From Actinomycetota bacterium (lineage in GTDB: Bacteria; Actinomycetota; Acidimicrobiia; Acidimicrobiales; Acidimicrobiaceae): DNA of 8,110 nucleotides. Shown here piece after piece: positions 1-5,852 of this stretch (the stretch's first letter is position 1; the number at the start of each line of letters is the position of its first letter). The translations under genes and the position numbers were made by a program. The notes beneath the pieces are model-generated. The model worked only from the letters and a program-made list of their open reading frames with translations. It made no database searches and was not told the DNA's origin. Location: the NCBI GenBank assembly GCA_004366215.1, contig SIRY01000181.1, forward strand, positions 1-8,110, read 5' to 3'.

Positions 1-436
1 CTCCTTCATCATCAACGCGCCGGGTGGGTCGATCTACGATGGCCTCGCGATCTACGACACGATGCAGTACGTGAGCTGCGACGTGTCGACGATCGCGATC
101 GGCATGGCGGCCTCCATGGGTCAGTTTCTGCTGTGTGCCGGGACGCGCGGCAAGCGCTACGCGCTTCCGCACGCGCGCATCCTCATGCACCAACCGCTCG
201 CGCAGATGCAGGGACAAGCAGCTGACATCGCGATCCAAGCGGAGCAGATCTCCTACCTCAAGCGCCAGCTGGCTGAGCGAATCGCGTACCACACCGGCCA
301 GCCTCTCGAGCGGATCCAGGCGGACTCGGAGCGCGCTCGTTGGTTCACGGCTGACGAGGCGCTCGCCTACGGCTTCATCGATCAGGTCATTCGGACGAAG
401 TCGTACGGTCAGCGAGCCACGACGACGGAGGCGTAG
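1..436 (+). CDS. clpP: ATP-dependent Clp protease proteolytic subunit, ClpP1-like (3' part, 5' end outside window)
   Basis: The visible 144 residues (frame begins at base 2) are the C-terminal two thirds of a ClpP serine peptidase of about 200 residues. ClpP forms a cytoplasmic tetradecamer that degrades proteins fed to it by a Clp ATPase. Visible marks are [18 protein letters not shown] at the start, the nucleophile Ser38 (fragment numbering) in GMAASMG, His63 in LMHQPL, and the handle-helix region [10 protein letters not shown]. The stretches [15 protein letters not shown] and [14 protein letters not shown] resemble mycobacterial ClpP1 as I remember it. The oddity is at the third triad position: counting from His63 as in E. 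coli ClpP (H122 to D171), the residue is Ala112 (codon GCT, 335-337) in ADSERARWF, where relatives have ERD or DRD. The serine and histidine are intact. The exporter gene starts 6 bases downstream. The family call is secure; whether this subunit is active is not. Confidence 0.95.
   Translation, partial: SFIINAPGGSIYDGLAIYDTMQYVSCDVSTIAIGMAASMGQFLLCAGTRGKRYALPHARILMHQPLAQMQGQAADIAIQAEQISYLKRQLAERIAYHTGQPLERIQADSERARWFTADEALAYGFIDQVIRTKSYGQRATTTEA
427..431 (+). promoter_or_regulatory. Shine-Dalgarno of the exporter permease, inside the clpP 3' end
   Basis: GGAGG lies in the last codons of clpP, 11 bases before the GTG at 443. Three GTG codons follow in a row (443, 446, 449). Only the first has near-normal spacing, which favours the 443 start. 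The placement implies translation of the permease from a transcript that also carries clpP. Confidence 0.5.
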
Positions 437-442
437 CGAGCG

Positions 443-1390
443 GTGGTGGTGCAGGCAAGAGGGGCTCCAGGCTCACCGAGGCGCGACGATCCCAATCGAG
501 CACTCGCGATCAAGCTCGTTCGTCCCCGGGTGTCGGTCTGGGAGCGGCTCGTCACCATCTGGCGCTACCGGGATCTTCTGCGGGGCCTCGTCGTCAAAGA
601 GATCAGAGTGAAGTACAAGGACTCGTTCCTCGGCTTCCTGTGGTCGCTCCTCAACCCCGCGATGTTCATCCTCATCTACTACATCGTCTTTCAGAAGGTA
701 CTCGGCTCCGGAATTCCCATGTTTGCGATCTTCCTCGCGACGGGCCTGCTCTGCTGGAACCTCTTTCAGACCGGCATCATGGGTGCAACCGGTGCCGTCG
801 TGGACAACGCTGGCCTCGTGAAGAAGGTCGCCTTCCCGCGGGAAGTTCTGGCGCTCGCCGCGGTTGGCTCGGCGTCTGTCTTCTTCGTGTTCCAGGCCGT
901 CGTCCTCGCAATCTTCCTCGTCGTGTTCCGAGTCGTCCCTGCGGTGAGCTACCTCGGTGATGCCCTCGTCGGCCTCGTCGGCCTGCTCATCTTCGCCGGA
1001 GGGCTTGGCATCCTCCTCTCGGGCATCACGGTCTACCTTCGGGACGTGCGGCACCTGATGGAGATCCTGCTCCAGGCGTGGTTCTGGGCCACGCCGGTCG
1101 TCTACGCGTTCGAGCTCGTCGCGACGAAGTTCGCTGCGCACCACATCCCGACCTGGCTCTACCTGCTGAATCCGGTCACACCGGCGGTCCTTGCGTTCCA
1201 GCGCACCTTCTACGCGCGCACCAACCCGTACTCGGCCACGTCGCACTCCGTCGTGCACAGCCTGCCGAGCGCGGGGCCGCTGTGGTACTTCTGGGGTGTA
1301 CTCGGCCTGTTCGTCGCCGGCATCCTCGTGTTCGTCGTCGCGCTGTGGATCTTCGGGAGGCTTGAGGGGAACTTCGCGGAGGAGCTCTAG
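443..1390 (+). CDS. Polysaccharide ABC exporter permease, ABC-2 type (Wzm/TagG family)
   Basis: A 315-residue integral membrane protein, taken to be the channel half of a glycan exporter that moves a finished lipid-linked polysaccharide across the cytoplasmic membrane. Family marks are the amphipathic entry KYKDSFLGFLWSLLNPAMF (58-75), VKKVAFPREVL (127-137), RDVRHLMEILLQAWFWATPVVY (200-221), LLNPVTPAVLAFQRTFY (241-257), and the ending GRLEGNFAEEL. Six hydrophobic segments can be placed at about 63-85, 92-112, 135-165, 171-197, 207-227 and 281-304, the usual number for ABC-2 permeases. The stretch 258-280 between the last two is long and polar and probably lies outside the membrane. The N-terminal 30 residues are basic and poorly conserved; a GTG at 530 is an alternative start but has no ribosome binding site. 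The next gene, its ATPase, overlaps it by one base. Family assignment is firm; the exported glycan (O-antigen-like, teichoic-acid-like or other) is unknown. Confidence 0.92.
   Translation: MVVQARGAPGSPRRDDPNRALAIKLVRPRVSVWERLVTIWRYRDLLRGLVVKEIRVKYKDSFLGFLWSLLNPAMFILIYYIVFQKVLGSGIPMFAIFLATGLLCWNLFQTGIMGATGAVVDNAGLVKKVAFPREVLALAAVGSASVFFVFQAVVLAIFLVVFRVVPAVSYLGDALVGLVGLLIFAGGLGILLSGITVYLRDVRHLMEILLQAWFWATPVVYAFELVATKFAAHHIPTWLYLLNPVTPAVLAFQRTFYARTNPYSATSHSVVHSLPSAGPLWYFWGVLGLFVAGILVFVVALWIFGRLEGNFAEEL
1378..1384 (+). promoter_or_regulatory. Shine-Dalgarno of the exporter ATPase
   Basis: GGAGGAG lies 5 bases before the GTG at 1390, within the last codons of the permease. It fixes the ATPase start, whose G is the final base of the permease stop codon TAG, so the two genes are probably translationally coupled. 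Confidence 0.75.
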
Positions 1391-2595
1391 TGAGCGCGAC
1401 CGCTGTCGAGGTGCGCCGCGTCACCAAGATCTTCCGCCTCTACCAGGAGAAGTTCTCCTCGCTCAAGGAGCGCGTCATCCACCTTGGGCACACACCCTAC
1501 GAGACCTTCGCCGCGCTCGACGACATCTCCTTTGAGGTGGAGCAGGGCCACACGCTTGGCCTGCTCGGCCACAACGGCTCGGGCAAATCGACGCTGCTCA
1601 AGTGCATCGCCGGCATCTTGACACCGACTCGAGGGGAGATCGCTGTGAGGGGTCGCGTCTCGGCGATGCTCGAGGTGGGAGCAGGATTCCACCCGGATCT
1701 GTCGGGACGGGACAACATCTACCTGAACGCGACGCTCTTTGGGCTGTCGCGCCGCGAGGTCGATGCGCGGCTCGATGACATCATCGAGTTCGCAGAGCTC
1801 GGTCCCTTCATCGAGAACCAAGTGAAGTTCTACTCCACCGGGATGTACGCCCGCCTTGGTTTTGCGGTCGCGGTGAACATGGACCCAGACGTGCTGCTCG
1901 TCGACGAGGTCCTTGCGGTCGGCGACGCGCGGTTTCAGGCCAAGTGCCTCGCCAAGATCCGAGAGTTCCAGCAGGAGGGGCGCACGATCATCTTCGTGTC
2001 GCACTCGCCTGACCTCGTACGCTCTGTGTGCGACTCGGCCTTCGTGCTCGACCACGGGCGGCTCGTTGGGGGTGGACCGGTCCGTGACGCCGGGACGCTG
2101 CTCACCCAGCTGCAGCTCGCTGGCTCTGGGCTCGTGAGCTCGCCGATCACCCAGCGGGAGCTCGCGAGCCCTGGTCCCCGTCGGGTAGCGCTAGGGGAGC
2201 TGCGTGCGAACGGCGTCGCGGTCGAGCAGCCGGTCGTCATCGAGAGCCGCAGCGCACTCGAACTCCGTATCGGCGTCGTCAACCACGAGCCGCGCCGGGC
2301 GTTGGTGCACGTCGAGGTCGCGCTCGTCAACTCACAAGGCAGCTCCGTGCTCGCGGTCCGCAGCGTCGAGATGGACCTCGACCCCATCATCGTGCATGCG
2401 ACGACGACCATCCTCGTCCAGTTTGCAGACGTGCCGCTCGCTGCTGGCATCTACCAGATCCAGGTCGCGCTCAGCGACGCCGCCGACGGCGAGCTCCTCG
2501 ACCGACGCCAGTGGGACACAGCGCTCAAGATCACCGACCACCACAGCGGGGTAGACGGCGTCGTGACGACCGACGTCAACCTCTTCGTGGAGTAG
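1390..2595 (+). CDS. Polysaccharide ABC exporter ATPase with C-terminal glycan-binding-like domain (Wzt family)
   Basis: A 401-residue cytoplasmic ATPase that should power the permease encoded just upstream. Visible motifs are Walker A GHNGSGKST (60-68), the family's GAGFHPDLSGRDNIYLNA segment (97-114) in place of a normal Q-loop, the signature YSTGMYARLGFAVA (148-161), Walker B with D172 and E173 in LLVDEVLAVGD, and the H-loop His205 in FVSHSPDL. The nucleotide-binding domain ends near 240. The remaining 160 or so residues (about 245-401) are rich in predicted beta strands, for example RALVHVEVALVNSQGSSVLAV. In Wzt proteins such an extension is a beta-sandwich that binds the modified non-reducing end of the polysaccharide; TagH-type and short KpsT-type ATPases differ here. 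The domain is assigned by position, length and character, not by motif. The start is set by a good ribosome binding site. The 3' end overlaps the convergent glycosyltransferase gene by 20 bases. Confidence 0.92.
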   Translation: MSATAVEVRRVTKIFRLYQEKFSSLKERVIHLGHTPYETFAALDDISFEVEQGHTLGLLGHNGSGKSTLLKCIAGILTPTRGEIAVRGRVSAMLEVGAGFHPDLSGRDNIYLNATLFGLSRREVDARLDDIIEFAELGPFIENQVKFYSTGMYARLGFAVAVNMDPDVLLVDEVLAVGDARFQAKCLAKIREFQQEGRTIIFVSHSPDLVRSVCDSAFVLDHGRLVGGGPVRDAGTLLTQLQLAGSGLVSSPITQRELASPGPRRVALGELRANGVAVEQPVVIESRSALELRIGVVNHEPRRALVHVEVALVNSQGSSVLAVRSVEMDLDPIIVHATTTILVQFADVPLAAGIYQIQVALSDAADGELLDRRQWDTALKITDHHSGVDGVVTTDVNLFVE

Positions 2596-3739
2596 GCGGG
2601 GCCTCGCGAGCGACGGCGTGGAGGAACTGTTCGTAGGCTCGCAGGGATCGCACCGGGTCGATGCTGCGCGCAGCCCACGCGGCAGCAGCGTCGCTGAGAC
2701 GCGCTCGCAGCGGAGGCTCCGTCGCGAGCGCGACGACGGCGCTCGCGGCGTCGAGGGCGTCCTTGACGACGAACCCAGCCCCGGACTCCCGTGCGAGCTC
2801 GACGAGGGGCTCGCAGTGAGCGTTGACCACGATGGGCAGGCGAGCAGCGAGCGCTTCGGCGGCAGCGAGCGAGAAGGACTCGTGGCGAGAGAGCACGACG
2901 CTGCACAACGCCTGGCTTCGCAGGTTCGCGAGGGTCGCGTCGTCGACGACGCCGAGGAGCCGAAGGCGGGTACGCCGTGGGGGTGGCTCGATGATCGGAC
3001 CGACGACGACGACTTCGATGGGGTCAGGTAAGGCCTCAGCGAGCAGGCTGAGCGCCCTCGCACCCTTGTCGCGCTCGAAGCGACCCACTGCGAGGACGAT
3101 CCGAGGTGTCGCCGCAGGGTGCGGTGTGATCGGCTGGACGAGTGGGGGCGTCACGACGACCGCGCGGGCTTGGGCAGTCTGCCACGACGCTTCGACGAGC
3201 CGCTGCTCAGCGACGGTCTGGTACACGATGCCCCCGGGGCGCTCGAAGACCGGTCCGAGGGCGCCTAGCCGTAGCAACGGTTCGGGGTGCGCCGCCGGGT
3301 GGAGGACGCTGCGACGGCCAGCTACCTCCACCGCTCTGAGCGTCGTCCAGTAGAGGTACGGGTACGCGACGACGACATCGGCGTCGTGGAGCAGCCCGAA
3401 GTCGTCGTCGAAGACGGGACCTTGAGCCTCGAGGAGCGCGCGGCCCTCGTCGAGCGAGAGCGCTGCGACAGCACAAGGGTTCGAGACACGTGGGTCGAGT
3501 GGCAGTCGGGGGCGCGCGTGTCGGCGCACGACGAGCACGTCCTCGTCGAACGACTCCCCGGCTGGGAGCGCGGGCGTCCAGCTCAAGCTCGTCGCGGTCG
3601 TGGTGAGGACGCGCACCTCGTGCCCGAGCCGCGAGAGCCCGAGCGCGTAGGCGCGCGCTACCCGCTCGGCTCCTCCGACCACCTGAGGGCCGAACCGAGG
3701 TGTGACGAAGGTGACCCTCAGGCGTGGACTGGCCGTCAC
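2576..3739 (-). CDS. Glycosyltransferase family 4 (GT-B), last gene of the leftward operon
   Basis: A 387-residue retaining glycosyltransferase that should transfer a sugar from a nucleotide donor to a growing glycan on the cytoplasmic side. The N-terminal acceptor domain opens with RVTFVTPRFGPQVVGGAERVA (8-28), including the GGAER loop typical of GT4 enzymes. The donor domain begins near IVLAVGRFERDKGA (214-227). The EX7E motif is Glu287 and Glu295 in SRHESFSLAAAEAL, a slightly unusual form since ESFS replaces the common EGFG. Length is normal for GT4. It differs from the two upstream glycosyltransferases, lacking their MRVxxxVPxLxPxDAxG start, so it probably makes a different linkage. The start is GTG at 3739, in a GTGA overlap with the upstream stop and preceded by GAGGTG. 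Its stop lies inside the 3' end of the convergent ATPase gene. Donor and acceptor cannot be predicted. Confidence 0.9.
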   Translation of the reverse strand: MTASPRLRVTFVTPRFGPQVVGGAERVARAYALGLSRLGHEVRVLTTTATSLSWTPALPAGESFDEDVLVVRRHARPRLPLDPRVSNPCAVAALSLDEGRALLEAQGPVFDDDFGLLHDADVVVAYPYLYWTTLRAVEVAGRRSVLHPAAHPEPLLRLGALGPVFERPGGIVYQTVAEQRLVEASWQTAQARAVVVTPPLVQPITPHPAATPRIVLAVGRFERDKGARALSLLAEALPDPIEVVVVGPIIEPPPRRTRLRLLGVVDDATLANLRSQALCSVVLSRHESFSLAAAEALAARLPIVVNAHCEPLVELARESGAGFVVKDALDAASAVVALATEPPLRARLSDAAAAWAARSIDPVRSLRAYEQFLHAVAREAPPTPRRG

Positions 3740-4812
3740 GCGGGCACCTCGAGGCCTACCGTCTTGAGCGCAGCGAGCATGCGTTCGAACACCGCGTCGT
3801 TGGCGAAGCGTGCGACACGCGCCTGCATCGGCAGCTGGAGATCATCGCGCCTCGACGCCGCCACCCAGGCGCCAGCCGCGATCGCTAGAGGGTCGGGCTC
3901 GTCGATGAGCACCCCGGCGTCGCCGACCGTCTCTGGTACGGCGGCCGCAGCGAGCGCCGCGACCGGGAGTCCGAACGTCATCGCCTCGAGGAGCGGGAGC
4001 CCGAAGCCCTCGTGGAGCGACGCGCTGACGTAGACGCTCGCCGCGCGGTAGTGGTCTGCGAGCGCAGCCGGGGGGAGGGCGCGGGCGACGAGTCGTACGC
4101 GGCGCCGCAGTCGAAGGGACTCGATGAGGCTCCGAAGGTGTCGCAGGTACGACGGTGAGGCTGGGCGGCCGATGAGGGTGAGCCTCGCATCGTGGCCGGT
4201 CGCGTGACGGAACGCTGCAAAGGCGACGATGAGGCGATCGACTTGCTTGTGGGGCGTGAGGCGGCCGACGAAGAGCCAGTCGTACGGGCGGCCGCGGACG
4301 TCATGGTCGTGCTCGAGGCGCGCGAGGAGCCCCGTGGACGGCTCGGCTGCGAGGTCGGCGAACTGCGCGATGGTGCCCGTGACGACCACGTCGCGCGCGC
4401 CGAGCTCCTCGAGGTCGACCGCGTTGTAGCGGCTGACGGCGGTGGCAAGCCGAGCGAGGGAGCCGATGCGGGCTGCCTCACGTCGGGCGAGCGCGAGCTC
4501 GAGGGCCTCTGCGGGCAGCCACGGAAGGACGAGTGCGGGCGGGGTGATGTTGTGGTAGTGCAGGACCACGTTCGGATGGCGCTCGACGAGGCGCACCCCC
4601 TCGGGGGATCGACTCGCGAGGTGGTAGACGATGAGGTCGTCGTCGCGGATGGCTGCAGCAGCGACGCTGTGGGTTCCCGGGGGCGCACCGGAGCCACTCA
4701 CGAGGATCTCGGCGTCGACGCCGAGTGCGCGCAGGCGTCGATGGAACCCGCGCACCGCGTTGCCGACGGCGTCGTAGGGCAAGAGGGTCGGGACGAACTG
4801 CCACACCCTCAC
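3736..4812 (-). CDS. Glycosyltransferase family 4 (GT-B), paralogue B of a tandem pair
   Basis: A 358-residue glycosyltransferase starting MRVWQFVPTLLPYDAVGNAV. I chose the GTG at 4812 over the longer GTG at 4827 because it has GGGAGG 7 bases upstream, forms a GTGA overlap with the upstream stop, and gives an N-terminus that aligns with the neighbouring paralogue (MRVFLLVPSLAPHDAIG). Further marks are LHYHNITPP (84-92), a donor domain opening with DWLFVGRLTPHKQVDRLI (178-195), and the EX7E motif Glu268/Glu276 in LHEGFGLPLLEAM. A VPETVGDAGVLI segment (292-303) follows. The DAxGN start and YHNIT motif belong to a GT4 subgroup I know from bacterial polysaccharide clusters with ABC exporters, where many members are annotated only as group 1 transferases. 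It shares similarity along its whole length with the gene upstream, so the pair arose by duplication. Sugar specificity is unknown. Confidence 0.92.
   Translation of the reverse strand: MRVWQFVPTLLPYDAVGNAVRGFHRRLRALGVDAEILVSGSGAPPGTHSVAAAAIRDDDLIVYHLASRSPEGVRLVERHPNVVLHYHNITPPALVLPWLPAEALELALARREAARIGSLARLATAVSRYNAVDLEELGARDVVVTGTIAQFADLAAEPSTGLLARLEHDHDVRGRPYDWLFVGRLTPHKQVDRLIVAFAAFRHATGHDARLTLIGRPASPSYLRHLRSLIESLRLRRRVRLVARALPPAALADHYRAASVYVSASLHEGFGLPLLEAMTFGLPVAALAAAAVPETVGDAGVLIDEPDPLAIAAGAWVAASRRDDLQLPMQARVARFANDAVFERMLAALKTVGLEVPA
3745..3750 (-). promoter_or_regulatory. Shine-Dalgarno of the distal glycosyltransferase
   Basis: Reading leftwards, GAGGTG is followed by 5 bases and then the GTG at 3739. 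It lies within the end of the upstream glycosyltransferase gene and supports both the start choice and coupling through the 4-base GTGA overlap. Confidence 0.65.
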
Positions 4813-5852
4813 GAGGCGGCCTCCCACGCGAGCGCTCGGTAGCGCTGGGCGACGCTGCTCGGTTCGAGCGCGGCCAAGCGAGCGCGCGCCCGCTCGTGGA
4901 GCCTCGCTCGCAGCGCAGGGTCGTGCTCCACTCGGGCGACGGCGTCAGCGAGCGAGGAGGGGTGTGCGTCGTGAACGAGGAGGCCAGCATCGCCGACGGT
5001 CTCGGCGATCGCTCCGCGTGCGAGCGTGACGACTGGCACGCCAGCGGCCATGGACTCGATGAGGGGGAAGCCGAACCCTTCGTGGTCGGAGGCGGAGACG
5101 TACACGGAGGCAGTCCCCCACGTCTCGTGGAGGGCTTCGTCGTCGAGCTCGCCGACGATGTCCACCGCGTCGCGCAGTCCGAGCCGAGCCACGAGCGTCG
5201 TGAGCGCCTCGAACCAGGAGGGCTCGGTTGGCTTGCCGACGAAGGTGACCGTCGCCTGTGGATCGAAGGCGTGGCGGTAGATCGCGAGGGCACTGACGAT
5301 GCGGTCGTGGCGCTTGTTGGGTGCGAGCCGACCGACGAAGAGCCATCGAGATGCTCGAGGGCGAGCTGGGACGGGGTCTCTGGAGGGGGGCAGCTCGAGG
5401 AGCGGTGCGAGGACCCTGACGTCGTCGAAGCCGAAGCGCACGAGGTCACGGGCGTTGAAGCGGGACGGCGCGGTCGCAACCGTCGTGACGAGCCCGAGGC
5501 GGGCTATCTCAGCGCGCGCGCGGAACAAGGCGCGGGCGACCTCGACGTTGGCGCGCTCGGCGTAGTGCCACGGCGTCACGTTGTGGTAGGTGATGAGCAC
5601 CCGCGCCCGCTGCTGCTCGAGCCAGGCGGCCATCGGCGAGGTCGTCGAGGCCTGGTACCAGACGACGCTGCGCCGACTGAGCCGGTGGCGGCGGAAGGTT
5701 CGAAAGGGCGTTGCGCTCACCGAGCCGAGCTGCTCGTCGGCGACGATCTCGGCGTCGATCCCCGCTTGCTCGAGCGTTGAGCAGAGGAGGCGTGTGTGGG
5801 TGCCGATCGCGTCGTGGGGTGCCAGCGAGGGTACGAGCAGGAACACTCTCAT
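4809..5852 (-). CDS. Glycosyltransferase family 4 (GT-B), paralogue A of a tandem pair
   Basis: A 347-residue glycosyltransferase starting MRVFLLVPSLAPHDAIGTHT. The open frame extends 29 codons further upstream to 5939. That extension is arginine-, proline- and cysteine-rich, would overlap the previous gene by 91 bases, and has no counterpart in the paralogue, so I start at the ATG at 5852. This ATG overlaps the upstream stop as ATGA; no clear ribosome binding site precedes it, so translation is probably by coupling. Marks are LITYHNVTPWHY (86-97), the donor domain opening RWLFVGRLAPNKRHDRIVSA (169-188), EX7E Glu258/Glu266 in DHEGFGFPLIESM, and IAETVGDAGLLV (282-293). It resembles the next gene over its whole length, including a YRHA segment (192-195) matching FRHA there. 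Together they would add sugars to the same exported glycan. Donor and linkage are not predictable. Confidence 0.92.
   Translation of the reverse strand: MRVFLLVPSLAPHDAIGTHTRLLCSTLEQAGIDAEIVADEQLGSVSATPFRTFRRHRLSRRSVVWYQASTTSPMAAWLEQQRARVLITYHNVTPWHYAERANVEVARALFRARAEIARLGLVTTVATAPSRFNARDLVRFGFDDVRVLAPLLELPPSRDPVPARPRASRWLFVGRLAPNKRHDRIVSALAIYRHAFDPQATVTFVGKPTEPSWFEALTTLVARLGLRDAVDIVGELDDEALHETWGTASVYVSASDHEGFGFPLIESMAAGVPVVTLARGAIAETVGDAGLLVHDAHPSSLADAVARVEHDPALRARLHERARARLAALEPSSVAQRYRALAWEAAS
4820..4825 (-). promoter_or_regulatory. Shine-Dalgarno that decides the start of paralogue B
   Basis: Reading leftwards, GGGAGG is followed by 7 bases and then the GTG at 4812. The alternative start at 4827 has no purine-rich site before it, so this element argues for the shorter protein. 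Confidence 0.7.

Noticed and set aside
323..325. Asp108 of the ClpP fragment as the catalytic aspartate
   Set aside because: It aligns with E. coli D167, four residues before the catalytic D171; spacing from the catalytic histidine places the triad position at Ala112.
473..1258. Leftward open frame (261 codons) opposite the permease
   Set aside because: Extremely rich in Glu, Asp and Arg, which is the expected antisense reading of a hydrophobic membrane protein gene; no recognisable motif.
1387..2055. Leftward open frame (222 codons) opposite the exporter ATPase
   Set aside because: Antisense to Walker A, signature and Walker B motifs of the ATPase; no supported start or domain of its own.
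2596..2620. CTCGCGAG palindrome after the ATPase stop as a terminator
   Set aside because: Very short, no following T-run, and it lies inside the coding sequence of the convergent glycosyltransferase; such palindromes are frequent in this composition.
3287..4842. Rightward open frames of 248 and 216 codons (3287-4033, 4192-4842) opposite the glycosyltransferases
   Set aside because: Antisense to well-supported glycosyltransferase genes; composition is Arg/Glu/Ala shadow and they have no plausible start context.
4725..5780. Long rightward open frame (351 codons) opposite the two glycosyltransferase genes
   Set aside because: It lies antisense to clear glycosyltransferase motifs, is mostly Arg, Glu, Gly and Val of low complexity, and has no domain or ribosome site; such frames are common shadows in high-GC coding DNA.
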